DNA of 64,000 nt from Paracoccaceae bacterium (GTDB taxonomy: Bacteria > Pseudomonadota > Alphaproteobacteria > Rhodobacterales > Rhodobacteraceae): positions 62,001 to 126,000 of the forward strand of contig PAPN01000014.1 in the NCBI GenBank assembly GCA_002708925.1, given 5' to 3'. The notes under the pieces were generated by a model that was given only the letters and a program-made list of their open reading frames with translations, was not told where the DNA came from and did no database searches. The position numbers and the translations under genes are program-made. Below are positions 1-8,740 of this stretch, one piece after another. Numbering within the stretch: position 1 is the first letter of the stretch; the number at the start of each line of letters is the position of its first letter.

Positions 1-80
1 GCGATTATTTTAACGTGTTGGGCCTGCCCCTGCTGGAATTACTGAGTTACCTGACCATCCGAGGAGACCTACCAGGATGA
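1..80 (+). CDS. maf: Maf-like nucleotide pyrophosphatase, 3' end only
   Basis: Only the last 25 codons are present, read in the frame that begins at base 3 and stops at 78-80. The tail reads DYFNVLGLPLLELLSYL and then a short basic end. The pattern NVxGLPLxELxxxL is typical of the C-terminus of Maf/YhdE proteins, which hydrolyse non-canonical or canonical nucleoside triphosphates to monophosphates. The stop overlaps the start of aroE by four bases (ATGA), so the two genes are probably translationally coupled. The maf-aroE-coaE-dnaQ order is common in Rhodobacterales, which supports the call. The catalytic part lies outside the window. Confidence 0.75.
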   Translation, partial: DYFNVLGLPLLELLSYLTIRGDLPG

Positions 81-910
81 GTACGCAAAAGATACCGCTG
101 GCAGGGGTGATCGGTTCACCAATCGGTCATTCCAAATCTCCGCGTTTGCATGGCCATTGGCTAAAGAAATACGGGCTTCCCGGCCATTACATCCCGATGG
201 AGGTTGCGCCGGACGATCTGGAAACCGTGCTGCGCACCCTGCCTAAGGCTGGCTTCGTTGGGGCCAACATCACCGTCCCCCACAAAGAGGCCGCGCTGGA
301 AATTGCCGATGTCATCACCGACCGCGCTACTTTGATCGGAGCGGCGAATACGCTGATTTTCCGCGAAGATGGCAAAATTCACGCAGATAATACGGATGGC
401 TACGGTTTTCTTGAAAACCTGCGTCAGGGCGCGCCTGAATGGGATCCGGTCTCGGGGCCCGCGGTGGTTCTGGGTGCCGGTGGGGCCGCGCGCGCGATTT
501 TGGCCTCGCTTTTGTCGGCCGGTGTGCCTGAAATTCTGCTGACCAACCGCACCAAAATCCGCGCCGAAGCGTTGCAGCAAGAGTTCGGCGCACGGATTAC
601 CGTTGTCGATTGGGTACAAGCCGGCAATGTCATGGAGGACGCGGCGCTGCTGGTAAACACGACCTCTTTGGGCATGACCGGCAGCCCCGAGTTGCGCATT
701 CCTCTGGACGGTCTGAACTCTGGTGCTGTTGTCACCGACATTGTTTATGCCCCGCTGAAAACCCGGCTGTTGCAAGTGGCCGAGGAAATCGGCTGTCATA
801 CCGTGGACGGGCTTGGGATGCTGATCTATCAGGCAGTCCCCGGATTTGAGCGCTGGTTCGGCCAGCGCCCCGAGGTAGACGAGGAAATTCGCAGGATCAT
901 GCTGGCATGA
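77..910 (+). CDS. aroE: Shikimate dehydrogenase (NADP+)
   Basis: This 277-residue cytoplasmic enzyme reduces 3-dehydroshikimate to shikimate in aromatic amino acid synthesis. The shikimate-binding SKS is at residues 19-21, NITVPHK at 64-70 contains the catalytic Lys70, and DNTDG at 104-108 contains the partner Asp106. The nucleotide-binding GAGGAAR is at 133-139 and the NADP-selecting NRT at 157-159. The C-terminal DGLGMLIYQA block is also present. Length is normal for AroE. It overlaps the preceding maf stop and the following coaE start by four bases each, so the three genes form one tightly coupled operon. Confidence 0.97.
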   Translation: MSTQKIPLAGVIGSPIGHSKSPRLHGHWLKKYGLPGHYIPMEVAPDDLETVLRTLPKAGFVGANITVPHKEAALEIADVITDRATLIGAANTLIFREDGKIHADNTDGYGFLENLRQGAPEWDPVSGPAVVLGAGGAARAILASLLSAGVPEILLTNRTKIRAEALQQEFGARITVVDWVQAGNVMEDAALLVNTTSLGMTGSPELRIPLDGLNSGAVVTDIVYAPLKTRLLQVAEEIGCHTVDGLGMLIYQAVPGFERWFGQRPEVDEEIRRIMLA

Positions 911-1500
911 GCTTCAAACTCGGACTGACTGGCTCTATCGGCATGGGCAAATCGACCACGGCCAAAATCCTGGCCGAAGAAGGCTGCGCAATCTGGGATG
1001 CGGACGCAGCCGTGCACCGCCTGTATTCCAGCGGCGGCAAGGCCGTTGCACCTATGCAGAGCCTGTTTCCGGATGCAATCGTCGATGGCGCTGTGTCGCG
1101 TGATCGGCTTAGAGCGATCATTCAGGCGGACCCGTCCGCGTTAAAAAAGATCGAGACAATCGTGCATCCTCTGGTGGCTGAAGACCGTGCTGATTTCATC
1201 GCTGCGGCTGACGCGGATATTCTGGTGTTCGATGTGCCTTTGATGTTCGAAACGGGCGGCGATCGGAATATGGATGCGGTTCTGGTTGTTTCCGTCCCTG
1301 AAAATATCCAGCGGGATCGCGTCATGGCGCGTGGCACGATGACCGAGGCCCAGTTTCAGGCGATCAAAGCCAAACAGATGCCCGACGCTGAAAAACGCGC
1401 GCGTGCGGATTTCGTGGTAATCACGGACAGTCTGGGCCATGCGCGCGCACAGATTCAGGATATTCTGGAGCAAATCAGAAAGGGCCAGGCCATTGCGTGA
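907..1500 (+). CDS. coaE: Dephospho-CoA kinase
   Basis: This 197-residue kinase phosphorylates the 3'-hydroxyl of dephospho-CoA, the last step of coenzyme A synthesis. The P-loop GSIGMGKST occupies residues 9-17. The FDVPLMFETG segment near residues 105-114 is the characteristic CoaE substrate-binding block, and the RDRVMARG stretch is the usual lid region. The start overlaps the aroE stop (ATGA). Its 3' end overlaps the likely TTG start of dnaQ by eight bases. Size is normal for the family. Confidence 0.96.
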   Translation: MSFKLGLTGSIGMGKSTTAKILAEEGCAIWDADAAVHRLYSSGGKAVAPMQSLFPDAIVDGAVSRDRLRAIIQADPSALKKIETIVHPLVAEDRADFIAAADADILVFDVPLMFETGGDRNMDAVLVVSVPENIQRDRVMARGTMTEAQFQAIKAKQMPDAEKRARADFVVITDSLGHARAQIQDILEQIRKGQAIA

Positions 1501-2230
1501 AATCGTGCTGGATACGGAAACCACGGGTTTTGATCCGTTCAGAGGCGACAGGATCGTTGAAATCGGCTGTGTGGAGCTGGATAATCACATGCCTACCGGC
1601 AACACGTTCCATGTCTATATCAACCCCGAACGGGGGATGCCGGACGAGGCTTTCGGCGTGCATGGAATCGGCCCAGATCTGCTGGATCCGCCACGGGATG
1701 CACGCGCGGGCGAAGTGACACTGCTGGACAAGCCGGTTTTTGCCAAGGTGGGCCGCGATTTTCACGAATTTATCGGGACTGCCAAGCTGGTCATTCATAA
1801 TGCCAGCTTCGATATGAAGTTTCTCAATGCCGAGCTGAAATGGATGGGTCTGCCCGAAATCCCCATGGATCGCGCGATTGATACCCTGGGCATGGCGCGG
1901 CAGAAATTTCCGGGTTCGCCTGCGACACTGGATGCCCTGTGTCGTCGATTTGCGATTGATAACTCGAACCGGACATTGCACGGGGCATTGCTCGATTCCG
2001 AGATTCTGGCCGAAGTCTATCTGGAACTGATCGGCGGGCGTCAGCCGGATTTCGCGTTGAATGCCGTGGTTGAAAGCCGGGTTTCTGATGTGGGATATGA
2101 CAGCGATTGGCGCCCGTTTCCGCGCCCTGCCCCTCTGCCCTCGCGTGTCACAGAAGAAGAAACCGCCGCCCATCAGGCCTTTGTAGACAAGATGGGCGAC
2201 GGCGCTTTGTGGAAGAAGCTGGGCTCTTAG
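1493..2230 (+). CDS. dnaQ: DNA polymerase III epsilon subunit (3'-5' proofreading exonuclease)
   Basis: This is a DEDD-family exonuclease that proofreads for the replicative polymerase. Exo I (DTETTGFD) lies at residues 7-14, followed by Exo II (NASFDMKFL) and the ExoIII region (HGALLDSEIL). I place the start at TTG 1493, because it gives MREIVLDTETTG, the normal DnaQ N-terminus. An ATG at 1439 in the same frame would add 18 residues lying entirely inside coaE. From TTG the protein is 245 residues. The gene overlaps coaE by eight bases and its stop overlaps the convergent secB stop by four bases. Confidence 0.93.
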   Translation: MREIVLDTETTGFDPFRGDRIVEIGCVELDNHMPTGNTFHVYINPERGMPDEAFGVHGIGPDLLDPPRDARAGEVTLLDKPVFAKVGRDFHEFIGTAKLVIHNASFDMKFLNAELKWMGLPEIPMDRAIDTLGMARQKFPGSPATLDALCRRFAIDNSNRTLHGALLDSEILAEVYLELIGGRQPDFALNAVVESRVSDVGYDSDWRPFPRPAPLPSRVTEEETAAHQAFVDKMGDGALWKKLGS

Positions 2231-2712
2231 GAAACCGGGGCTGCGCCCTGCTCGGCCTGACGCCGGGCCAGCTCGTTGCGATACAGCGCAACGAAATCGA
2301 TGGTTTCCAGGTTCAGCGGCGGGAAGCCCCCATCGCGGGTGACGTCGCTGACGATCCGGCGCAGGAAGGGGAACAGGATGCGCGGGCACTCGATCAGCAG
2401 GAACGGGTGCATCTGATCCTCGGGCACGCCCTCGATGTGGAACAGGCCCACATAGTCAATCTCCATCAGGAACAGCTTTTCGCCATCTTCCTTCGAGGTC
2501 GATTCCACGTTCAGCTTGATCGCGACTTCGAACTGATGCTCGGCCGAGCGTTTCTTTGCATCCAGATTCACCTGAACATTGATCGCGGGAACGGCCTGAC
2601 CGCTGGCGCCTTTTTGCGCCAGGATGTTTTCAAAGGACAGGTCGCGAACGAACTGGTTCAGCACGTTCATCTTCAGTTGCGGTGCGGCAGCGGCGGCGCC
2701 ATTTTCGGACAT
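2227..2712 (-). CDS. secB: Protein-export chaperone SecB
   Basis: SecB is a tetrameric cytoplasmic chaperone that keeps preproteins unfolded and delivers them to SecA. The 161-residue product has the family core, with KMNVLNQFVRDLSFE near the N-terminus, the LxVE-type beta region (AIKLNVEST), and the CPRILFPFLRRIVSDVTRDGGFPPL block that forms the conserved hydrophobic groove. The Ala-rich N-terminus and the C-terminal AARRQAEQG tail are typical of alphaproteobacterial SecB. An AGGAG sequence sits a few bases before the ATG at 2712. It is convergent with dnaQ. Confidence 0.96.
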   Translation of the reverse strand: MSENGAAAAAPQLKMNVLNQFVRDLSFENILAQKGASGQAVPAINVQVNLDAKKRSAEHQFEVAIKLNVESTSKEDGEKLFLMEIDYVGLFHIEGVPEDQMHPFLLIECPRILFPFLRRIVSDVTRDGGFPPLNLETIDFVALYRNELARRQAEQGAAPVS

Positions 2713-2767
2713 TTCGGTCTCCTGACAAAATTACTTGGCCGTTGTGTATCAGGATGGTTTTACGCCC

Positions 2768-3247
2768 TCAATGCTTGGTCCATCCCGAAGGCCGATGAGT
2801 CGTACGGTTTCCAGGGTCAATCTCGTAAAATTCGCCGTCGATCGTGTCAGAGTCCGCGCGGGGCTGATGCATCGGCCCGGCACCCATGGAAAAGCTCTGC
2901 ACCTTCACGCGTTTGCGCAGGTAGTGGAAAACCGCCGAACGCACGGCCGGAATCAGCAGGGCAAAGCCCATCGCATCGGTGAAAAACCCCGGCGTCAGCA
3001 GCAACACGCCGGAAATCAGAACCATGGCGCCATGGGCCAGGGGCTCGGTCGGGTCGTCCAATTCGGCAAAGCTACGTTGCAGATTGCCCATGGCCAGCCG
3101 CCCTTGTGCGCGCATCAGGGATGTCCCGAGGATGGCCGTCAAAATGACGATCCCCAAAGTGGGCCAGGTCCCGATTGCACCGCCAACCTGAATGAACAGG
3201 GCGATCTCGATGATCGGAACCGCGATAAAAGCAATTAACAGCCACAT
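2768..3247 (-). CDS. fxsA: FxsA family inner-membrane protein
   Basis: This 159-residue membrane protein belongs to the FxsA family, whose E. coli member is linked to exclusion of phage T7 by F plasmids. The molecular function is not established. The N-terminal half carries hydrophobic segments (starting MWLLIAFIAVPIIEIALF, then a WPTLGIVILTAILG segment) separated by an IQVGG turn, followed by the conserved LMRAQG element. A third hydrophobic segment follows, and then the family motif LLTPGFFTDAMGF. The C-terminal 50 residues are polar and probably cytoplasmic. A clear AGGAG precedes the ATG. It lies divergently from the Tim44-like gene and upstream of secB on the same strand. Confidence 0.9.
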   Translation of the reverse strand: MWLLIAFIAVPIIEIALFIQVGGAIGTWPTLGIVILTAILGTSLMRAQGRLAMGNLQRSFAELDDPTEPLAHGAMVLISGVLLLTPGFFTDAMGFALLIPAVRSAVFHYLRKRVKVQSFSMGAGPMHQPRADSDTIDGEFYEIDPGNRTTHRPSGWTKH

Positions 3248-3352
3248 GAACGTGCTCTCCTTTCGTGCCCGTGCGGTGGACTTGGCCGCCGGTAGCCCCT
3301 ACATAAGAACGAGTTTCACAGGTTTAAATGACCCCCCGACCAAGAGGATCAC

Positions 3353-4009
3353 ATGAACTCGCCTATTTTACAGCTTCTGGTGCTGGCCGGCATCGCCGTT
3401 TTCCTTATCCTAAGGCTGAAAAACGTGTTGGGAACCCGAGAGGGATTCGAAAAGCCCACCCTGCCGCGTCAGGCGGAACCTTCGGCGCGCAAACCCGATC
3501 TGTCGGTGATCGAGGGCGGCCCGGATCGTGACATCACCGACCACGCCGAGGAAGGCTCGGATACGGCGCTGGCCCTGTCGCAGATGAAACGGCTTGAGCC
3601 CAGCTTTAGCGTGAACGAATTCATCCAGGGTGCGCGGGCCGCCTATGAGATGATCCTGATGGGCTTTGAACGCGGCGATCTGGCCGAGATCAAACCTTTC
3701 CTGTCCGAAGAGGTCTATGAAACCTTCGCCCAGGTCGTCGAGGACCGCGAAGCGCAGGGCCTGACGATTGAGGCCGAATTCCTGGGCGTGCGTGAAACCT
3801 CTTTGGTTGAGGCCGAGCTGCTGGATGGAAACATCGCTGAAATCTCGATTCGGTTTGTCGGCGAGCTAATCTCGGCCGTGCGTGACAACGCCGGTGAGAT
3901 CATCGAGGGCAACCCCAACTCGCCCAAGAAACAGCGCGATGTCTGGACCTTTGCCCGCACCATGGGCACCGACGATCCGAACTGGCAACTTGTTGCTACG
4001 GGCGGATGA
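3353..4009 (+). CDS. Tim44/TimA family protein
   Basis: This 218-residue protein starts with one membrane segment (about residues 4-22). It continues with a polar linker and ends with a Tim44-like domain from about residue 75 (SVNEFIQGARAAYEMILMGF). In mitochondria Tim44 anchors the import motor. In alphaproteobacteria the relatives (TimA) are inner-membrane proteins of unknown role. The ERGDLAEIKPFLSEEVYE stretch is the diagnostic family pattern. The stop overlaps the mltA start (ATGA), so the two are coupled. Divergent fxsA and downstream mltA and smr are its usual neighbours in Rhodobacterales. Confidence 0.88.
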   Translation: MNSPILQLLVLAGIAVFLILRLKNVLGTREGFEKPTLPRQAEPSARKPDLSVIEGGPDRDITDHAEEGSDTALALSQMKRLEPSFSVNEFIQGARAAYEMILMGFERGDLAEIKPFLSEEVYETFAQVVEDREAQGLTIEAEFLGVRETSLVEAELLDGNIAEISIRFVGELISAVRDNAGEIIEGNPNSPKKQRDVWTFARTMGTDDPNWQLVATGG

Positions 4010-5049
4010 TCCGGGCCCTGGCGGCAATAGCATTGGGGTTGGTGATGGCGGGCCCGGTTCAGTCTCAGCAACCTCAGGACCCCACCTATAAAATTCTTGA
4101 TTTCAAGGATTTGGATGGGTGGGATCAGGATGACCACGCCGCCGCCCTGGAGGTTTTTCAAAACACCTGTCCGGATTTGGATGATCCAGATTGGGCCTCG
4201 CTCTGCGCTGTGGCGCAGAATATCACCAGCGCCAAATCCTTTTTCGAGCTGTTTTTCCGCCCCGTTCTGATCGAAGATGGCGCTGACGGCCTGTTCACGG
4301 GGTATTTCGAGCCCGAGCTGGACGGCGCAACCCGCCCTTCGGATCGGTATCGCTATCCGGTTTACCGGATGCCGTCCGAGGCGCGTCGCAGCACGGTCTG
4401 GTTGTCCCGGCGCGAGATCGAGACCTCGGAGGTGATGAAAGGCCGCGGGCTGGAAATCGCCTGGGTCGATGACCCGGTTGAGCTGTTTTTCCTGCAAATT
4501 CAGGGGTCTGGCCGTATTCGTCTGCCAAATGGCAAACATATCCGCGTGGGGTATGGCGGGGCGAATGGGCATCCCTATCGTTCGGTTGGGGTCGAGCTGA
4601 TCCGGCGCGGCATCTACAGCCCGCATCAGGTTTCGGCGCAGGTAATCAAGAATTGGGTGCGGCGTAACCCTGTCGATGGCCCCGAACTGCTGCACCACAA
4701 TCCCTCTTATGTGTTTTTCCGGACTGTGAACCAGGTGCCTGCTGAAAAAGGCCCGCTGGGCGCGATGAATCGCTCGATCACGGATATGCGTTCGGTTGCG
4801 GTGGATCCGGGCTTTACGCCTCTGGGCGCTCCGGTTTGGGTGGAAAAAGACGGAGCGATCCCGCTGCGCCGGTTGATGGTGGCGCAGGATACAGGGTCTG
4901 CGATCAAGGGCGCTCAGCGTGCGGATATCTTTTTTGGCACCGGGGATCAGGCGGGCCGCGCTGCGGGTAAGCTGAAGGATCCGGGCCGTATGATGGTGCT
5001 GCTGCCGATCCAGCGCGCCTATGCGCTATTGCCGGAGTCCCAGCAGTGA
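4006..5049 (+). CDS. mltA: Membrane-bound lytic transglycosylase A (MltA)
   Basis: This 347-residue protein cleaves the MurNAc-GlcNAc bond of peptidoglycan, forming 1,6-anhydroMurNAc. It has a short N-terminal export signal (residues 1-20, ending MAGPVQSQ). The MltA domain follows, with GLFTGYFEPELDG, then the VDDPVELFFLQIQGSGRIRL block. The 3D domain is at the end: PLGAPVWVEKDG, RRLMVAQDTGSAIKGAQRADIFFG. The 3D Asp in AQDTGSAI is the expected catalytic acid. I see no lipobox cysteine, so the mature protein may be soluble in the periplasm. Products would feed the AmgK/MurU recycling route encoded later in the window. Confidence 0.94.
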   Translation: MIRALAAIALGLVMAGPVQSQQPQDPTYKILDFKDLDGWDQDDHAAALEVFQNTCPDLDDPDWASLCAVAQNITSAKSFFELFFRPVLIEDGADGLFTGYFEPELDGATRPSDRYRYPVYRMPSEARRSTVWLSRREIETSEVMKGRGLEIAWVDDPVELFFLQIQGSGRIRLPNGKHIRVGYGGANGHPYRSVGVELIRRGIYSPHQVSAQVIKNWVRRNPVDGPELLHHNPSYVFFRTVNQVPAEKGPLGAMNRSITDMRSVAVDPGFTPLGAPVWVEKDGAIPLRRLMVAQDTGSAIKGAQRADIFFGTGDQAGRAAGKLKDPGRMMVLLPIQRAYALLPESQQ

Positions 5050-5627
5050 GCCGCCGCAAACTGACCGAGGAAGAGATCGAGCTGTGGCGCAAGGTCACGG
5101 ATACGACCGCGCGTATGCACCCCAAAAGCAAAGCCGCCGAGCTGCCCAAACCGAAACCCAGGCCTCATAAAGCTCCGAAGCCCCGTTTGCAGGATTTCTC
5201 GGTCGGTCAGTCCGCGCCCCACACGCAGATCGGGCATAATCTGCGGCCCGGATTATCCGAACAGCTGCACAACGCGCCCCTGCGGATGGATAAGAAAACC
5301 AACACGCGTATGAAGCGCGGTAAGCTGGCCCCTGAGGATCGGATCGACCTGCACGGGATGACTTTGGACCGGGCGCACCCTGCCCTGTTGCGGTTTATCC
5401 TGCGGGCTCATGCGCAGGGGGCGCGGCTGGTGCTGGTGATCACGGGCAAAGGCAAAACCAAAGAGGATGACGGCCCCATCCCCGTTCGCCGAGGCGTTCT
5501 GAAACATAATGTCCCGCAGTGGCTGTCAATGCCGCCGCTAAATGCCGTGGTTTTGCAGGTCACACAGGCGCATGTCAGCCATGGTGGCACCGGGGCGTAT
5601 TACGTTTACCTGCGGCGCCACCGTTAG
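5046..5627 (+). CDS. Smr domain protein
   Basis: The 193-residue product has a basic, Lys/Pro-rich N-terminal half and a C-terminal Smr domain. The domain opens with RIDLHGMTLDRAHPALLRF (the conserved DLHG) and continues with the RLVLVITGKGKTK and GTGAYYVYLRR segments, which are diagnostic. Smr domains related to the C-terminus of MutS2 have nicking or RNase activity. The substrate of this short alphaproteobacterial form is not known. The start overlaps the mltA stop, so it closes a three-gene coupled operon with the Tim44-like protein and mltA. It is convergent with the following lipoprotein hydrolase (stop overlap of four bases). Confidence 0.9.
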   Translation: MSRRKLTEEEIELWRKVTDTTARMHPKSKAAELPKPKPRPHKAPKPRLQDFSVGQSAPHTQIGHNLRPGLSEQLHNAPLRMDKKTNTRMKRGKLAPEDRIDLHGMTLDRAHPALLRFILRAHAQGARLVLVITGKGKTKEDDGPIPVRRGVLKHNVPQWLSMPPLNAVVLQVTQAHVSHGGTGAYYVYLRRHR

Positions 5628-6745
5628 TTTGTTCTGAGCAGCAGGGGCGACAGGATGATTTTTGTTGCGCTTTGAACGGTGATCGCGGTGCCCGGCAGCA
5701 GGCCGGTTCGCCCGCCTGCATCCCAATTGAACGTCGTGCTTAGCGCGTTGCTGTTGCGTAACAGCTCGATCAGCAGCGGCGAAGTGCCCAGCGTGAAATG
5801 CCTGTCACCCGAGGATTCCGCAAATTCGGAAACATCCACAACGGTTACGGGCAGATCCTCTAGCTTGGCCTCGTCTTCCAGAATGCCCAGCCGCTTTTTA
5901 TTCCCATTGATTCTGGAGGACAGTTGCAGCGCGCGGTCTTTGCGTGACACGAAAATCACGAACGGTTCGGGCAGGCTGTCAAAGCGGGTGGATTGCTGGC
6001 GGAATACATCCACGTCCAGATCGGGGGATACCAGAACCACGCCGCCCAAATTGCGTTGCGCCCAGGCCGGGCTGCGAATTTCCATTTGGCGCAAGGTCTC
6101 CATCACCAGCATCGAGCCCAGAGAATGCCCCACCAGAATAATCCGATCCGGCCCCGCGGCGCTGACCTGACGCAAAAGCTGTTCAAGCCCGTCGCGCGCA
6201 TAAAGCACGCTGTCCCTGTCATAGGTATAGCCCAAAGGATGCGCGGCGCTGGGCCAGGAAAAATGCACTCCGATCCCCGGAAGCCGGAAATCATGCATCA
6301 GTTGAACAGTTCGGAACACTCCGTCCGTGAAACTGTTATTATAGCCGTGCACATACAGCATGACATCCCGTTCGCCCGGCTTCTGCCGCGACAGAGCCTT
6401 GCGCAGCCCCGCCGAAAACGCCCGGTCATTCGCGTAATCCGTGCGATCGGCAAAGGTAAAGAAACGATCGGCCCTGGCCATACGGTGCGAATAAGGAATC
6501 CCGCTGCCCCTGTGTGCGGGCGGAACCGTGACTTTCACATTGACGAAATCCAGATCCTGCGCGCGTTCGCCATTGAACCAGCCGCTTTCTGTTCGTTCGC
6601 GCAATGTGGCCACATAGGCCGTATAGGGTGTGCCCACCTCATCCGCCTGTGGATCGACATGGATCAGCGTCCGGTCGCTACAGGCAGAGACCAGAAACAG
6701 GATCAGAAAGACTCGGAAAAATATGTTCACTGCTCGCCCCGCCAT
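5624..6745 (-). CDS. Alpha/beta hydrolase lipoprotein (DUF900 type)
   Basis: The 373-residue product begins with a short hydrophobic signal and a lipobox (VSAC, Cys22), so it is probably a lipoprotein facing the periplasm. The hydrolase domain includes VMLYVHGYNNSFTDG (the oxyanion HG motif) and the nucleophile elbow GHSLGSM, with Ser as nucleophile. A later acidic SPDLDVDVF segment follows. This layout matches DUF900 (COG4782) esterases, whose substrates are unknown. The gene is a single unit on the minus strand between smr and hslU. The 34 bases between it and hslU hold no obvious terminator. Confidence 0.88.
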   Translation of the reverse strand: MAGRAVNIFFRVFLILFLVSACSDRTLIHVDPQADEVGTPYTAYVATLRERTESGWFNGERAQDLDFVNVKVTVPPAHRGSGIPYSHRMARADRFFTFADRTDYANDRAFSAGLRKALSRQKPGERDVMLYVHGYNNSFTDGVFRTVQLMHDFRLPGIGVHFSWPSAAHPLGYTYDRDSVLYARDGLEQLLRQVSAAGPDRIILVGHSLGSMLVMETLRQMEIRSPAWAQRNLGGVVLVSPDLDVDVFRQQSTRFDSLPEPFVIFVSRKDRALQLSSRINGNKKRLGILEDEAKLEDLPVTVVDVSEFAESSGDRHFTLGTSPLLIELLRNSNALSTTFNWDAGGRTGLLPGTAITVQSATKIILSPLLLRTN

Positions 6746-6779
6746 TTGGCGGGACGTTACTCAGGTACTCATCCGGATT

Positions 6780-8087
6780 CTAGAGCACATAGCGGCTGAC
6801 ATCGGCGGATTTCGTCAGTTCACCCAGGTTCTGTTGTACAAAATCCGCATTGACGGTGACGGACAGCCCCGCCTGATCCGGCGCGGTAAAGGACAGCTCT
6901 TCGAACACGCGTTCCATCACGGTATAAAGCCGCCGCGCCCCGATGTTTTCCACCGTCTGGTTCACATCAGCCGCGATTTTGGCCAGCGCAGCGATGCCAT
7001 CTTCGGTGAAGGTCACGGTCACCTCTTCGGTGCTCATCAAGGCGGTGTATTGCCGGGTCAGAGCGTTATCCGTTTCGGTCAGGATTCGGACGAAATCGGC
7101 CTCGGTCAGGGCCTTCAGCTCGACCCGAATGGGCAGGCGCCCCTGCAATTCCGGCAACAAATCCGAGGGTTTAGCGATATGGAACGCCCCCGAGGCGATG
7201 AACAGGATGTGATCGGTCTTCACCGGCCCGTGCTTGGTGCTGACGGTGGTGCCTTCGATCAGAGGCAGCAGATCACGCTGTACACCCTCGCGGCTGACAT
7301 CGCCGCCGCGCGTCTCGGCGCGAGCGCAGACCTTATCGATCTCATCCAGAAACACGATGCCGTTCTGTTCCACCGATTCCAAGGCAGCGCGGGTGACGGT
7401 TTCATCGTCCAGCAGCTTGTCGGCCTCTTCGGCGATCAGCACATCATAGCTTTCGGCGACGGTCATTTTGCGTTTGACGGTCCGTCCGCCAAAGGCTTTG
7501 CCGAAAATATCGCCCAGGTTCATCATGCCCATCTGGCTGCCGGGTTGGCCGGGGATGTCCATCATCCCCATCGGGTTCGAGCTGTCGGTGACTTCCAGCT
7601 CGATCACGGTATTATCCAGCTCGCCGCTTTGCAGTTTTTTGCGGAACATCTCGCGCGTGGCGTCGCGGGCATCTGTGCCGGCGATCGCCTCGATCACGCG
7701 GGTTTCGGCGGCGTCATGGGCCTTGGCCTTGACGTCCTCGCGCATGTGTTCGCGGGTCATCGCGATGGCGCTGTCCACCAGATCACGGATGATTTGCTCG
7801 ACATCGCGGCCGACATAGCCGACCTCGGTGAATTTGGTGGCTTCGACCTTGATAAAGGGCGCGCGCGCCAGTTTGGCCAGACGGCGGCTGATCTCGGTTT
7901 TGCCGACGCCGGTGGGGCCGATCATCAGGATATTCTTGGGATATACCTCGTCGCGCAGATCATCGGGCAGCTGTTTGCGGCGCCAACGATTCCGCAAGGC
8001 CACGGCAACAGCGCGTTTTGCATCGCTTTGGCCAATGATAAAGCGATCCAGCTCGCTGACGATTTCACGCGGGGTCAGATTGGTCAT
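6780..8087 (-). CDS. hslU: HslU, ATPase subunit of the HslUV protease
   Basis: This AAA+ unfoldase (435 residues) forms a hexamer that feeds substrates into HslV. Walker A GPTGVGKT lies at residues 57-64, the pore-loop EVGYVGRDV block near residues 86-94, and Walker B with sensor is [11 protein letters not shown]. The family-specific I domain occupies roughly residues 110-235, and the C-terminal [17 protein letters not shown] and SRYVL end match HslU, whose last residues dock into HslV. The ATG overlaps the hslV stop by four bases, so the pair is coupled in the order hslV-hslU. Length is normal. Confidence 0.98.
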   Translation of the reverse strand: MTNLTPREIVSELDRFIIGQSDAKRAVAVALRNRWRRKQLPDDLRDEVYPKNILMIGPTGVGKTEISRRLAKLARAPFIKVEATKFTEVGYVGRDVEQIIRDLVDSAIAMTREHMREDVKAKAHDAAETRVIEAIAGTDARDATREMFRKKLQSGELDNTVIELEVTDSSNPMGMMDIPGQPGSQMGMMNLGDIFGKAFGGRTVKRKMTVAESYDVLIAEEADKLLDDETVTRAALESVEQNGIVFLDEIDKVCARAETRGGDVSREGVQRDLLPLIEGTTVSTKHGPVKTDHILFIASGAFHIAKPSDLLPELQGRLPIRVELKALTEADFVRILTETDNALTRQYTALMSTEEVTVTFTEDGIAALAKIAADVNQTVENIGARRLYTVMERVFEELSFTAPDQAGLSVTVNADFVQQNLGELTKSADVSRYVL

Positions 8088-8641
8088 TTCGAGATGCTTT
8101 CCACGGTCAGATTGCCATTGGTGTACACGCAGATATCGGCCGCGATGGCCATGGCCTGACGCGCGACCTGCTCGGCGGTTTTGTCGGTGTCCATCATGCC
8201 GCGCGCTGCCGCCAGGGCGAAATTCCCGCCCGAGCCAATCGCCGTCACATCGTGTTCCGGTTCCAGCACGTCCCCTGCCCCGGTGATCACGAACATATCC
8301 GCACCATCGGTGACGATCAGCATCGCCTCCAGCTTTTGCAGGTATTTATCGGTGCGCCAGTCCTTGGCCAGTTCGACGCTGGCGCGGGCCAGCTGACCGG
8401 GGGTTGCCTCCAGCTTGGTTTCCAGACGTTCCAGCAGGGTAAAGGCATCGGCGGTAGAGCCTGCAAATCCGGCAACCACGTCATAGCCACCGGGGCTCAG
8501 CCGGCGAACTTTGCGCGCGCTGCCCTTGATCACGGTCTGGCCCAGAGAAACCTGACCATCGCCAGCAATCACCACTTTGCCGTCTTTTTTCACACCGATA
8601 ATGGTGGTGCCGTGCCAGCCGGGGAAAGTATCATCCGCCAT
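8084..8641 (-). CDS. hslV: HslV, peptidase subunit of the HslUV protease
   Basis: HslV is a proteasome-like threonine peptidase. I choose the second of two in-frame ATGs (8641), because a GGAGG lies six bases before it, while the first ATG at 8647 abuts that site directly. From there the protein is 185 residues. The short propeptide ends HG, and the catalytic N-terminal threonine is Thr12 of the precursor in GTTIIGV. The GDGQVSLGQ and [13 protein letters not shown] blocks are conserved in the family. It is the first gene of the hslVU operon and is read divergently from the next gene. Confidence 0.97.
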   Translation of the reverse strand: MADDTFPGWHGTTIIGVKKDGKVVIAGDGQVSLGQTVIKGSARKVRRLSPGGYDVVAGFAGSTADAFTLLERLETKLEATPGQLARASVELAKDWRTDKYLQKLEAMLIVTDGADMFVITGAGDVLEPEHDVTAIGSGGNFALAAARGMMDTDKTAEQVARQAMAIAADICVYTNGNLTVESISK

Positions 8642-8740
8642 CTGCATCCTCCGTTTGCTTGATCGCCTATATGGAACCTGCCGCCCCGACGCACAAGGGT
8701 AGCGCTTGTTTACTGGCCGCCGCAGCAGTAGCCTGACCCA

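Noticed and set aside
6630-8159. A 509-codon open frame on the plus strand over hslU
   Set aside because: It is the reverse-frame shadow of hslU, driven by biased codon use; the hslU motifs on the minus strand are complete.
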